Source: Poa pratensis (taxonomy: Eukaryota > Streptophyta > Magnoliopsida > Poales > Poaceae). Taken from it: a stretch of 64,000 bases of DNA. The notes beneath the pieces were generated by a model. It saw nothing but the letters and a program-made list of their open reading frames with translations, was not told the origin of the DNA and did not search any database. A program made the position numbers and the translations under genes. The DNA is taken from positions 20,090,132 to 20,154,131 of the forward strand of contig CAMZMU010000080.1 of assembly GCA_947311845.1 (NCBI GenBank). Direction: 5' to 3'. This document shows, in pieces, positions 24,948 through 36,919 of this stretch. Position 1 is the first letter of the stretch. Each line of letters opens with the position of its first letter.

Positions 24948-25097
24948 AGAAGTGTCTCTAAAAGTAGACTGATTTGTACAATACCAATACCGCTTGATAT
25001 ATACAAAACTCAAAAGCATAGTAAAACCCGAATAGACCTCATAGGTTTTGAAAAATCGTATGAATCATAGACTTCAGAGACTAGGAGCCAAAAATTA

Positions 25098-25236
25098 GGG
25101 GTGTAAGCGGGATCCCACCAATATTCCACTTGTAGTTCATTTTATCATTTCTATTACAAAATTTGGTCCAAAATTTTGCACTATAAATAGCACAATGAAC
25201 TACAAGTGGGATATTGGTGGGATCCCACTTGACACC
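25098..25236. mobile_element. Tourist-type MITE
   Basis: 139 bp, nearly a complete palindrome. The left arm holds GGGATCCCACCAATATTCCA and the right arm its complement. TTA flanks it at 25095-25097 and 25237-25239, the PIF/Harbinger target duplication. Confidence 0.7.
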
Positions 25237-25239
25237 TTA

Positions 25240-26450
25240 CCAAAAATGTCGGACACACTGGATGCAAGACAGACCAAGCTGCCGAGAGAAAAAGTTAGAC
25301 ACGAGAAACCTAGGTCGCGAGTGGTGCTAGAGACACACTCGGTGCAAGGCATAGTGCCAAAAAAATACAAAAGGAATGTGCATGACAATATTAGTGTTGA
25401 TTAAAAACACCAATACCAAGAATTAGATGGAGGCAATATGGCTTTATTGAGTAGTTTACAATGAACACACTAATATAACATAGCGAAACTACACTCGGAG
25501 ATTGGTGGGGGTCTCCGTCACCTTCATAAGACTTTACCAATTTTGAAGGTCAAGCGAATTGGGCGCCAAATAAAATAAGTTCTTTCCAATGAAAATTAAA
25601 AGGGAGTAGAGGACGTTTGAGGGAAAGGGAATTCTACAGCCAAAGAGGAGGCTAGCATCCATCATGGTCGTAGCATCCGGTTGTAGATCTCACTTTTAAG
25701 AGAGAATCTCTTATAATCTATATACACAAGCAGAGTAGTGCATTACCTTATGAAGATTAGTTAGATTTTAGTTTGTAATTTTATTTGAGATTGATTTCAC
25801 GGTCATGTATAATCTGTAGGCACAACTAGAGTAAAACAAATAGAGTAATGAAGCGAACGGTGTGCATGCAGGTAGAGAATAGGTTGCCGCATATTAAGCA
25901 TGTGTTTTCTTAAGAGAGAACAACGATATGACTCCAAAGTATAATACAAACAAATTGGGTTGTTGTTATGAGATGTCACTCATAATATTTGCTTTACGAT
26001 CTAAATTGATTTGTTACCATTTTTATTCAAGAGAATTTCAGAGTCATTGTAACATTTTAATTCTTCGGAAATTCCTATTGAGCTTAATTCTTTGCTTTTG
26101 AGGATTATAAATCACAGAAAGTATCTGTATCCATCACACTCAAGTGGAAATAAAAGTTGCTTTAAGTATAACCTTTTGAAAAAATGAGTTCCTATTTCTG
26201 ATGATGTGATTAAATACATTGTTACGTAAATTTATATGGTTTTTGTTTCTTTCTGAGGAATTTCTTTTTTTCGTATCCTTAAATTTAAGATGACACACCA
26301 TTGCAATGCTGCCATGCAGGAAAATAGCTACAGATCACGTTGGTAAACTATGGTGTCCATGCAAGCATATATGTTACACGACACACGAAATACAAGTGAG
26401 CGATCTCGAGAGCGTATAGTGGATAGAATGAAGAGAAGAGTTAGCAGCTA
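25240..26450. other. AT-rich spacer, no gene recognised
   Basis: Several stops in all frames. 25255-25400 is less AT-rich but matches nothing recognised. Probably cargo of the putative Helitron. Confidence 0.4.
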
Positions 26451-26611
26451 CTCCCTCCGTTTTTTAATATAAGATGTTTTACCGTTTGTCCACATGCACA
26501 TGTATACAAATGTATGTAGACACATTTTTGTGTGCATGTTCATTCATTTTAGTGTGTAGGTAGACAACATGTGCAATACGTAAAACGTCTTATATTCATG
26601 CACGGAGGGAG
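26451..26611. mobile_element. Stowaway MITE
   Basis: Starts CTCCCTCCGTTTTTTAATATAAGA and ends with its imperfect complement CGGAGGGAG. Flanked by TA at 26449-26450 and 26612-26613. 161 bp, a Tc1/Mariner-derived MITE. Confidence 0.92.
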
Positions 26612-26667
26612 TAGATGTTTAGTACTGTAAGTACCTTACCTTACATGACACGGAGGGAAAGTACTTC

Positions 26668-27298
26668 TCACTAAGGACAATTTAGCTAAACGGAACTGGA
26701 ATAGTTGTAAAAAATGTTGTTTTTATGATCAAGAAGAAACAATACAACATTTGTTTATAACATGCCCTTTCGCAAAGATGGTCTGGCGTTTCGTTCATAT
26801 GGCTTTAAATTTAACACCCCCAAATAATATTACTCACCTCTTTGGGAATTGGTTGGGGTGAGTCTCCAAATCTTATAAAGTACCGACCAGGGTTTGAGTA
26901 TGCGTTGTACTTTGGGCCATATGGAACATACGAAATGATTATATATTTAACAATGCAAAACTTTATTCCTTCATGCAGGTTATACCAATGGCTACGCATT
27001 GGATCTGTATGTGGTCTTGCCTACAATCAACGGAGAAGCGCAACGTGATGGTTTCTGGGTGCAACCGACTGGATACGGTGGCACGGGACTTGTACACCAG
27101 TGCAGTTGGCGTTCTGATCTTAGGATAACATGTTAATGCAGTGTCATGCATGGTTATCTTTGCTATTTAGGTGGTTGATACATTATCGACTTTGTGTGAT
27201 CCATGAATTTTTGTATTGACTGAATTTTAATAAAGTAATAAAGGCCGTATGCATCAATCGATGCAGAGGCTGGTACTGCCCATTTTTGAAAAAAAAAA
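26668..27298 (+). mobile_element. 3' fragment of a LINE
   Basis: Begins inside the zinc-binding RVT domain (DNLAKRNWNSCKKC, HLFITCPFAKMVWRF). It keeps the very C-terminal block (ARDLYTSAVGV), with an internal gap or divergence near 26860-26980, and ends with CGATGCAGAGGCTGG and a poly(A) run at 27289-27298. Strongly 5'-truncated. Confidence 0.8.
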
Positions 27299-27596
27299 CT
27301 TACATGACATTTTAGATTTTAAGGCAGGTAGAAGACCTTAAATGACATATATAGGTTGAGTCATTGCTCAAGTAAGCCAATCTGAATGTTAGTCTAGCGT
27401 AGAATCACAGAAAAACCTATAACTAGCCAACGTCTGAACTATAATTGTATATACCAATTTAACATCATGAAAAAACGACTCATATTGTCATTAATGTATT
27501 GTTTCCCGAAAAATCTCATATCATTTATCTACAAATAAAAATGGTTAAAGATGTTTTCTACGCATGTGACATATATTTAGTATGAGTGGTGGTTAT
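27299..27596. other. AT-rich spacer
   Basis: No gene or repeat recognised. Confidence 0.4.
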
Positions 27597-27614
27597 AAAA
27601 TGTAGTAATATTTT

Positions 27615-28672
27615 AAAACTTCTTCCCCTTTCCCCTCCCTCTCGTGAACAGTTCTGAGAGGCGAAAGGAAAGGCGATAAGATCTAGTGCGCCGCCGACGG
27701 CCGGATCGCCGGTCGCCTCCCTCTCCGGCTGCCCTTGTGGTGGCGGGAGGGTGGAGGGGCCGTCGATCTGTGCCCGAGGCCTGTAGATAGTAGGTTTAGT
27801 TTCCCCTCCGGCGCTGGCAGGGTGGTGGTGGCGGCGGCGGTGTGGAATAAGGTGGCCAGGGCTTCTTCCCAATCACGGCGAGGCCATGGCTGGCGGAGCC
27901 GTGAAGCTTCTGGCGTTTGGTGCCCCCATATCCGTCGATCTGGTGGGAGTTGGTGCTCCGGGCGGGATCTCCGTGGCGAAGGTGGAGATCTTGCTCTTGA
28001 GCTTTTGTCCCTCGGTCTCGTCTTCGTCTTGGTAAGGTGCCTTCTGGCCTTGCCGGGGAGACTCTGGGGGTGCGGTGGCTTGCTGGCTGGTGTCGCCGGC
28101 CGGTGTCATCGCTTGTACAGAAGGTCTTCTGGGATCTCGGAGGTGCTCGCTGGATTTCGGCGCGGTGACCGAGCCTCTTCTGCCGGCCTTGGTGGCGTGG
28201 GGAGGTGTGCGTCGGACAGCGCGCTCGGCTTCATCTTGTCTTGGCTTCGTCCTTCTCCGGCCGGCCGTGGTGGCGAGGGGAGAAGGGGTGCTCAAGGTTT
28301 GCTATCGGCGTCGTCTCCGGCAAGCCAGGTTCGTGCTCGGAGCAGGTTTGGTGGAAGAAGGGTGGTTGCGGGGAGATTGCGCCTTGGCCGTGTGCGTTCG
28401 GCGTTCTTCGGTCCCGTCGCTTGCGGCGGGCGGCTTATGCGGCCTTCTACAAGTGTGGGGTGCTCCCTTTCCCGGGGTTCGCGGCGGCCTGGGCGTCTTC
28501 TTCTCCGGCGGTGTTCGGCGTTGGAGGTCGTCTTCGGGCTTTGCGGAGGTTCAGCGACTTCTGCTGGAGTTGCTGTTGCGCCGGGCTTCGACGGCTTGTT
28601 CGACTGCGTTCTTCTGTGGTTTCTTTGTGTTGTTTGTTAAGTTCGCAGTGTGGATCCCTTCAAAAAAAAAAA
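27615..28672 (+). mobile_element. Poly(A)-ended retroposon without reverse transcriptase
   Basis: A GC-rich 1.06 kb block ending in CTTCAAAAAAAAAA. TGTAGTAATATTTT occurs at 27601-27614 immediately before it and at 28673-28686 immediately after, a 14-bp duplication (up to 18 with flanking A bases). This is typical of LINE-mediated integration. It has long open frames in several phases because of its GC content, but no recognised domain. Candidates are a LINE-mobilised 5'-UTR-like repeat or a processed transcript. Confidence 0.75.
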
Positions 28673-28805
28673 TGTAGTAATATTTTCTATAACATAATCT
28701 GAATGTTCAGCATATCTGGTCAATTTGGACAAACTAAAGACAATGCTCCTCTCTCAAAAACAATTAAAGGTGATGCCCTTGCATTGCGAGGGCCACAATG
28801 CTAGT

Positions 28806-29342
28806 TTCATATGAAAAGAGAATCATCATGTCTTACAAGTGACATTACAGCACTCGGAAACGATTGAGTAATCGCCCCAGAAACCAAAATATAAAGCAGC
28901 CCACGGATGAAGCAAGGAAACACTCTCAGAGAGCACCAGGCTAGAATTCGACTCAATCCTCCCAACGTCTCCCGCCAACGTCTGATTTGACTGATTATTT
29001 GTAATTCGGTGCGATCTGCAGAAGCGTTACTTAGTGGATCGGACAGTGTACGGTGAACTTGAGCATGGGGCGCACGCGCACATTCCGTCGTTGTGGGTTG
29101 GTGAGGAATCTCGCCCCCCGGATCAAATAATCCGATATTCCGATCACAGCACAAGGCGCAAATCGTCTCAAAGAACTTGCTGAAGGCCTTGTCAGCAACG
29201 GTAAGCTGCCGAAGCACAACGTTTGCAGGTGGTGGGCGCCAGGCGACGAGGAGGACAAGCGTGTCTTCTTCGTTAGCCACATCGGGTGCCCAGTGCATGC
29301 TCACACACGATCATTTTGCAAACGTCCGTGCGAAGCGGCGCC
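28806..29342 (+). promoter_or_regulatory. Upstream region of the transporter gene
   Basis: No gene recognised. This is the interval between the putative Helitron end and the transporter start codon and should hold its promoter. No clear TATA box was identified by eye. Confidence 0.35.
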
Positions 29343-31054
29343 ATGTCCACCGTCAGCGAAGTGACGAGCCCACGCATGAGTATCGACGACGCCCTGGTGC
29401 TGCACGCCGGGGAGTTCGGGTCCTGGCAGCTGCGCCACTTCGTGCTGGTGTCGACGGCGTGGACGCTGGAGGCGATGCACACCATGATCATGATCTTCGC
29501 GGACCGCGAGCCAGCCATGGCGTGCGCCGCTGGGGACGGGCGGTGCGGCGACCGGTGTGCCGGTGCCGCAGCCAGCTGGGAGTGGGTCCAGGGGAGCGGC
29601 TCGTCAACGGTGGCCGAGTGGGGTCTCGTCTGCGGCGAGCGGTACAAGGTCTGCCTCGTCCAGGCCATCTTCTTCGTCGGATGCATGATCGGTACGTACA
29701 TGTTTTTGTTGCGGAGATGACGGGTGAGAAAGTGACTGATGGTGTTGCGCCGTTTTGCAGGCGCGGGCGTGTTCGGGCACCTCTCCGACTCGTTCCTCGG
29801 CCGGAAGGGCTCCCTGGTGGTGCTCTGCTTCTTCAACGCCGTTCTCGGCGTCCTCACCGCGCTCTATCCAAGCTATTGGGTGTACGCCGGGCTGCGCTTC
29901 CTCACGGGCTTCACCACCAGTAGCGTCGGCATATGCTCCTACGTCCTCGCCACGGAGCCCCTGGGGCCCTCGTGCCGCGGCACTGCCGGCATATCTGCCA
30001 TGTACTTTTTCTCCGGCGGAATCGCGGCCGTGGTCGGCATGGCCGCGATGTTTCAGTCCTCCTGGCGTCTCCTCTACGTTGCCACCTCCTTGCCCTCCCT
30101 CGCCTATGTGCTCATTGTCATGCCGTTCGTCTCCGAATCGCCGCGATGGTACCTGGTGAGAGGGCGCGCCGACGACGCAATGCACGTCTTGCGGGACATC
30201 GCATCCGCCAACGGCAGGAACATCCCTGACGATGTTACACTCATGCTCGACGACGACATCAATGGCGCCAAAGTCGGTACCGGTGACAGCGTCGAGGAGC
30301 CGTCTTCATCCTCCTCAGGTACCATCCTCGACGCATTGCGGTCACCAACAACGCGGGTCAGGCTCGTGTTCTCGGTCATCGTCAACTTCCTCTGCTCGGT
30401 GGTGTACTTTGGGCTGAGCCTCAACGTGGTCAACCTAAAGACCAACCTTTACATCAGCGTGGCCGCGAACGCTCTCTCTGAGATGCCCGCGTGCCTTCTC
30501 ACCACTCTGCTCCTCCACCACCTCGGTCGTAAACCAATCGTCATCGGCATGATGCTGATCAGTGGCGTCTCATGCACCGCCGGAAGTCTCATTACCGGTG
30601 CCGGTGCCATTAGGTAATTCATCAAACCCTTCACGTTTTCGCATTATGTATGGCTTGAGTCAGGGAAATTTGCTTCTTCAACCACTTGCTGACTTGCAGG
30701 GTAATGAGGACGGCATGCGGGGTGATGGGGATCTTCGGGATGGGGACGACATACAACCTGTTCGTCGTGTACACGGCGGAGCTGTTCCCGACAGTGGTGC
30801 GGAACGCGGTGTTGGGGTGCACGGCGCAGGCAATGCAGGTGGGCGCCTTACTAGCGCCCTTGGTGGTGACGCTCGGGGAGCGGGTGCCGTTCGCGGTGTT
30901 CGGTGTGTCGGGGATCATCTGCGGCTTGATGGTGTTTTGTCTCCCTGAGACCTCAAACAAGCCCTTGTATGACACCATGGCCGGCCTAGAGAGAGGGGAG
31001 AAAGCATCTAAAAGTGAAGCGGATTCGCTTTCATTGTTGGCTTCCTATCGATGA
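29343..31054 (+). CDS. Organic cation/carnitine transporter (OCT family, major facilitator superfamily)
   Basis: Three exons, 29343-29691, 29761-30613 and 30700-31054, with GT-AG introns (69 and 86 bp), encode 518 aa. Start chosen at ATG 29343 (MSTVSEVTSPRM) in context GCGCCATGTCC, just before the conserved HFVLVSTAWTLEAMHTM segment; an upstream non-ATG extension is not needed. Hallmarks: TM1 at about 30-55, a Cys-containing extracytosolic loop, MFS motif A GHLSDSFLGRKG at 122-133, ESPRWYLVRGR at 242-252, a Ser-rich central loop, and AELFPTVVRN at 427-436. Plant relatives (AtOCT1-6) move carnitine, polyamines or other organic cations across plasma or vacuolar membranes; the substrate here is not known. 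No frameshift seen; length is normal. AATAAA at 31117 may serve polyadenylation. Confidence 0.93.
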
Positions 31055-31116
31055 GAACTTCAAAACTAGTCTAGACAACATTCGGGAATTTTTGTTATCA
31101 GGATATAACACATAGT

Positions 31117-31122
31117 AATAAA
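31117..31122 (+). terminator. Putative polyadenylation signal of the transporter gene
   Basis: AATAAA 63 nt after the stop codon, in AT-rich DNA. Plant signals are degenerate, so this is only a plausible site. Confidence 0.35.
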
Positions 31123-31151
31123 GATTGCGTCCTACTTTTATAGCAAGTTAC

Positions 31152-31285
31152 CCATGGTTTTAAATAGCCGGCTATAACCTGGATATAGTTCGGATATAGC
31201 CTTTAGAGCATCTTGAGGCTAAATAAATTCATGTACAATTTCCGGTTATAGCCCCATTTTGAGGGTTGGGGCTATTTAAAACATT
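31152..31285. mobile_element. hAT-type MITE
   Basis: Ends CCATGGTTTTAAATAGCC and GGCTATTTAAAACATTG are imperfect inverted repeats. Flanks CAAGTTAC (31144-31151) and GAAGTTAC (31286-31293) form an 8-bp duplication with one mismatch. It sits about 100 bp after the transporter stop. Confidence 0.7.
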
Positions 31286-31293
31286 GAAGTTAC

Positions 31294-31747
31294 AAGGTGA
31301 CAACTGTTAACAACTATTTCGGGCGTTAACTAGCCAAGTACAAAATTCATGCCATGACAAATGATTAGGAGTTCGTTGCGATCTGGAGCAGTTGCGTCTC
31401 TTCATTGAGTGGTCCATCGAGTGATGTGTGGACGGGCTGGTTGTCGCGGCATAGGTCAGATGTGCCGGTGATAAATGATCCCTGTCAGGATGTTGGATCA
31501 GTGACCATTGGGAGAGCATATTCGATCTACAAATTTGGTTGATTTTCAACATTATGTGCACATGGTGTTAGCGGCGGCGAAGGCCTGACTGCCTAGGGCA
31601 AGTGCTGTGCTTTGCGGCCTGCAAGTAGCGCCGAGACCGGTCTGAAATCCACACCAAAACGAAACGAAACTGAGCAAACAAACATGCACGAACCAATCCA
31701 GACCAAATTGAAAGCTACGGAATAGGATCCAAATTTGCACCCCTCCC
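31294..31747. other. Spacer without recognised gene
   Basis: Nothing recognised in either strand. Confidence 0.4.
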
Positions 31748-34700
31748 GTGGTAAGATTATTTTGCTATCCCGTGCATACGCATCCATGCTTTAGCAGCCC
31801 AGCTGGGTCGCTCGCGGCCAAGGCTGACCGCGCGTCGGCGGTGGTTAGTGGCCCAGCCGGGTCGCTGGCGGCCAAGGGTGTCTCGAGGGAGCAAGGCGCA
31901 GCGGGGTGGGCCGAGCAGCAACAGCACCAGGCCGCTTCGACGCCAGGCTTGGATGCGCTCGCTGCTAGCTCACCTGCTGGGCTGGACCTGCAGGATGGTG
32001 GCGCTGGGCTGGTCTCCGGGGAGAGTTTTTCTTCACCACAACCTCCCCTGTATGGACTTGCTTCAGCTGCTGCAGGGACGGGTGTGGTCTCGACTCCGAC
32101 AAAGACTCACCCGCCTCACGCTGCTACATATGTTGCTGCTGCAATGGCCGGGTCGGCTGCTACTTCGCCAATGCCGACCCATGCTATTGCTTCCTCGGAG
32201 GCTACATACACGGATGGAGGATCCATCACGCCTTCCACTCCTCCCCCCACTGTGACGACCTTTCCCGATGGGGTCACCCCGACCAGTCGTAGTGAGAGGT
32301 TTGGGGTGGGGGTAGATGGGGCTTCTGTGACGGATGAAGATTCCATGAAGAAGGCCATGCGTCGCAAAGCTGCGCGAAACTTGGACTACTCCGGTACGGA
32401 AATGAATTCGAAATCTTTTTTTTTCTCCTCAGTCGATTCATTCAAAGCTTACTAGTGTAGGAGTTAATCATGGTAATAGTAAAAATCAAGTTCCTGTTTC
32501 AACTAATGTCTTGAGACATATGAAATTTGACCGTCTTACGGTTATTCCTAAAGTCTCGACTGGGTTGTCAGCCACCTATACTGATGAAGAAGAAGCGAAT
32601 GCCACATCAGATGGTCAGCTTCTTTCTCATCTAATTGGTGAAGTGTCGGAGGTTGGTTTGGATGACGACGGTTTGTGCTCATTATTTGAGTTAAAAGCAT
32701 CCGGTCGGAAATCAAAATCTACCGCCAACAAGTCGTCCCGGAAACGGGCAAAGTCATCCAAATCCCCCACGGTTTCCCAATGAATGGCATGTTCGCAAAT
32801 AGCAGAGGTCTTGGTGACTTGGCTAAACATTTGCACTTTGCTGGTTGCATTCGGGACCATAATTTGGATTTCTTTGCTATTTCTGAGACGGGAAGATGTG
32901 AGTTCTCGCAATCTCTATTGAACCGACTTTCGGGCGGTATAGATTTTGATTGGTACTCGCGTCCTCCCCATGGCCGCTCCGGAGGCATTTTACTTGGCAT
33001 CGGACTGATACCATGGAAGTGTTGGATGTTACGGATGGTGATTTTCATATAAAAATGCACATCCGTAATAAAACCGACAATTTCATTTGGAGTCTTGTTA
33101 CCGTGTATGGGCCGGCCCAGGAGGAGGCTAAGCGTCTTTTCTCTGTGAAATGGTAAACTTGGCAAAAGATAACCCTCATCCCTTTATCATTGGAGGGGAT
33201 TTCAACTTGCTTCGTTATCCATTTGAGAAAAGTAGGGTCGGTTCGACAACCGTTGGCCTCTTTTGTTCAATGCAGTCATTGACAGCTTGAACTTGAGAGA
33301 GATAACAATGGTGGGAGACAGTTCACTTGGGCTAATTCTCTCCCTGAACCCACATACGAAAAACTGGACCGGTACTGATGGATACTGATTGGAAATCTAG
33401 GTTCCCAATGGTGTTGGTACGGGCTCTTGAACGTATTGAGGATTGTCGGACCATGCTCCCATTCTTTTGACCACTGACATGCCTAGGCCACAGTGTAACC
33501 CACGTTTCAAGTTTGAACTTGGGTGGTTGCATCGTGAGGGTTTCCATGAGATGGTTAAAAGAATTTTGGAAAGACCGGTTGCTGGAGATTCGCCGATCCA
33601 GAGGTGGAACAAAAGATCCGTGCTTTACGCACACACCTCGTTGGTTGGGCTCGTCATACTACTGGTTTACTTAAAAAAGAAAAGTCACGACTATCCTCGA
33701 TAATCGATACTCTAGAGGCATTAGCAGAAGTTCGACTGTTATCTACGCAAGAATTCAGCTAAAGAGCCAATCTACACAGATAGCGAAACTACTGTGTGAG
33801 GAGGAGTTAAAATGATATCAAAACGATCTAAAGCCCAATTTATCCTCGAAGGGGATTCGAATACTCGCTATTTTCATAGTATTGCCAATGGCAGACACTG
33901 GAAAAAGCATATTCATTCTCTAGTCCAGGAGGAGGGAACGATTGCGGGTCATGAACAACTAAAGTCGCATATTACAAATTACTATAAAGGCCTGTTCGGG
34001 GCCCCAGAGCAAGGAAATTTCACACTGGATGAGTCTCGAACAGATGATATACCCCAGGTTTCAGATGAGGAAAATAGTCTACTTACTAACCTCTACTCAG
34101 AGGATGAAGTGAGAAAGACGGTTTTTCAAATGAAACACGATAAAGCACCTGGACCTGATGGTTTCCCGGCTGAGTTCTACCAAACTTTTTGGGAAGTTAT
34201 CAAGTTGATTTACTACAACTGTTCGCTTGTCTTCATGATGGACAATTAGAGTTGTTTCTTCTCAATTTTGGTGAGATAATTTTATACCAAGGTTAATGAG
34301 CAGAAAGGATTCAACAATTCAGACCTATATGTTCTTAACGTTAGTTTTAAAATATTTACCAAAGTTGCTACGATTCGACTAAACATGTGGCAGATCATGT
34401 GGTTCGTCCGTCTCAGACAGCTTTTTGCAAGATCGTAACATCCTTGATGGGGTTGCGATCTTACATGAAACAGTTCACGAACTATATAGGAAAAAGCTGA
34501 ATGGGTCATTCTTAAAATTGATTTTGAGAAAGCTTATGATAAAGTCAATTGGTCTTTCCTCAGCAGACCCTCAGAATGAAAGGTTTTTCTACTGAGTGGA
34601 GAGCGTTAATAAATAGCTTTGTTTCGAGGAAGTGTAGCCATTAAAGTCAATGATGATACTGGCAAATATTTCAAACGAAAAAAGGTCTTAGACAAGGTGA

Positions 34701-36603
34701 CCCGTTATCGCCAATACTATTTAATATAGTGGCTGATATGTTGGCTATCTTGATCGAACGCGCTAAATCTGAGGCCAAATTGAAGGAGTGATTCCACATC
34801 TAGTCGATGGTGGTTTATCGATTCTTCAATATGCCGACGATACAATTCTTTTTATGGAACATGACATCGAAAAAGCTCGTAACTAAAGCTGATTTTTCAG
34901 CCTTCGAGCAACTTTCGGGTCTTAAATTAATTTCCATAAAAGTGAATTGTTTTGCTTTGGCGAGGCTCAAGAAAAATCGCCTTGTATGCTGAACTCTTTG
35001 GCTGTGAGCAAGGACAATTTCCTATCAACTATTTGGGTATTCCGATTCATTATCGGAGACTTACAAATGCTGAGTGGAAAAAGGTGGAGGAAAGACTTCA
35101 AATACGTTTAAATAGCTGGAAAGGCAAACTCTTATCCCTGGGTGGAAGATTGGTTCTCATAAACTCGGTACTAACGAACATTGTATGATTTCATTCTTCC
35201 AATTACCCAAAGGAGTCTTAAAATGATTGGATTATTTCCGTTGGATTATTTCTGGTTAGATTCTTTTGGCAAGGGGATTGTGAGAAAAAAAATATCGGCT
35301 GACTAAGTGGAGTGTGGTTTGCTGCCCTAAAGACCAAGGAGGGCTCGGAGTTCATGACCTTGAGGTCAAGAATAGAGATTTGATGGGTAAATGGCTCTTC
35401 AAACTTCTTTCTGAAGATGGAGTTTGGCAAACCCTACATAGGAGAAAGTATGTGGGATCTCAAGCTGTATCTCAGGTTCTTTGGAAACCTGGCGATTCAC
35501 ACTTCTGGGCAGGCCTTATGGCTACGAAGAAGTTCTTTTTCCCACAAGGATCTTTCTCAATTAGGGATGGATCAGAAATTCGCTTCTGGGAGGATAATGG
35601 CTAGGCCAATCCACTCTCAGAGAACAATATCCGGCTCTGTATTCTATTGTGCGAAACAAGAGCGACACGATCGCTAAGGTGTTGGGTACCTCCCCACCAA
35701 ATGTATCGTTCAGAAGAAGTTTACTTGGAACAAGACAAGCATCCTGGAATGCCTTGCTCATCCGATTGGATTCAATCCATTTGTCAGAAGGTCCAGATAA
35801 ATTTCAATGGAATCTTACGAAGAATGGTAAATTCTCGGTTGATTCCATGTATAGAGCATTAATCTGACCCGAAGTGCCAGCCGATATTAAGGATAATAAC
35901 AAAATTTGGAAGATGAAGATCCCACTAAAAACTAAGGTGTTTGCGTGGTATCTTTGTCGAGGAGTAATTCTTACAAAAGATAACCTTGCCAAACGCAATT
36001 GGCACGGAAGTAAAAAGTGCGTCTTCTGTCAACATGACGAGACTATTACACACTTATTCTTCCAGTGTGAGTTCGCCAGGTCTATATGGTCAGCCATACA
36101 GATAGGTTCTACCTTACATCCCTCACGTACCATTGCAAACATTTTTGGCAACTGGCTAAACGGTGTGGATACTAGGTTCAAACTTTTGAGTAGGGTTGGA
36201 GCGATTGCCGTTATTTGGTCGCTGTGTCTATGTAGAAATGACAATATTTTTAACGATAAAAATGTTTCTATTATGCAGGTTATCTATCGGTGTACATCAA
36301 CGTTACGAGCATGGTCGGCCCTGCAGCGTGTGGACCACCGAGACTTGTTTTTTGAGGTGGCGTTGCGTTTGGAGACTGCGGCCAGGGAGTTATTCTCTCG
36401 GCATGGATGGCAACATAATCTCCGGATAGACCTACCACCATCTTAGGCGGCTTTACAATTTCTCATTATGATATGTAATTCGCCTTTTATTTATTTCTGA
36501 ATTGGGTACTCGTGAACTTGTGGCTGTGTGCATCTTAGCTATGTAGAGGCCGGATGTAATACTTAAAACTTTTAAGAAATAAAATCCCTTTATCTAAAAA
36601 AAA
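31748..36603 (+). mobile_element. Degenerate near-full-length LINE
   Basis: Order of parts: a Pro/Ser/Ala-rich region leading to EDSMKKAMRRKAARNLDYS (near 32340) and QLLSHLIGEVSEVGLDDDG (32620); AP-endonuclease start NGMFANSRGLGDLAKH at 32783; reverse transcriptase with ILEGDSNTRYFHSIANGRHW (33840), KAPGPDGFPAEFYQ (34145), a broken YADD block near 34830, and NYLGIPIHYRRL (35025); zinc-binding RVT domain with KVFAWYLCRGVILTKDN and THLFFQCEFARSIW (36045). It ends in a 3' UTR and poly(A) at 36595-36603. Many frameshifts and stops make it inactive. The exact 5' end is uncertain. Confidence 0.85.
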
Positions 36604-36919
36604 ATCTATGCTTGGTACTTGGGATCTACTGGTATACCTGTGACTGTGAGGCGGCCTCCCATGGAAAGATTATTTCGCTTACGATGCAGATTGATTGCGG
36701 CTGTAAACCCTATATAGTTGGACGAAAAGAGTAGATACGATTTATTAGTGATCTAGCAAGTCAGGTTAGTACTTTGCACTATAACTTTATAAGGGAGTAT
36801 ATATGGGTGTAAACCTTTTTAAAAAAGCGATATGTGGGCATGGAAATCAATTCTTTTCGGGAAAAGACACGAGGAATAAGTTGTTACAGACCACACACGC
36901 ATAGCATTGTATCTTTGCA
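36604..36919. other. Spacer downstream of the MATH-BTB gene
   Basis: No gene recognised. It would contain the 3' UTR of the minus-strand MATH-BTB gene. A 25-bp stretch (36655-36679) resembles sequence at the LINE 5' boundary (31742-31766). Confidence 0.4.

Larger units (their letters stand above)
21241..28804 (+). mobile_element. Putative Helitron, filled with later insertions
   Basis: Starts TCTATTATATACTAAAA after an A (21240). Ends CTAG at 28801-28804 before a T. A 19-nt hairpin (GCCCTTGC-ATT-GCGAGGGC, one mismatch) lies at 28775-28793, seven bases before CTAG. TC start, CTRR end, hairpin and A/T target are the known Helitron signature. No Rep/helicase gene is visible, so it would be non-autonomous. 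A CACTA, Tourist and Stowaway MITEs, a LINE tail and a retroposon lie inside. The two ends are inferred to belong together. Confidence 0.5.

Noticed and set aside
27735..28702. Long overlapping open frames (301, 200 and 165 aa)
   Set aside because: All lie in one GC-rich retroposon with flanking duplications; several phases are open at once and no domain is visible.
29273..30185. Antisense frames of 190 or more aa opposite the transporter
   Set aside because: Shadows of the GC-rich transporter exons; no recognisable protein.
31907..32367. Other-frame ORFs over the LINE 5' region
   Set aside because: Low-complexity Ala/Pro/Leu-rich shadows; the LINE frame continues into recognised ORF sequence.
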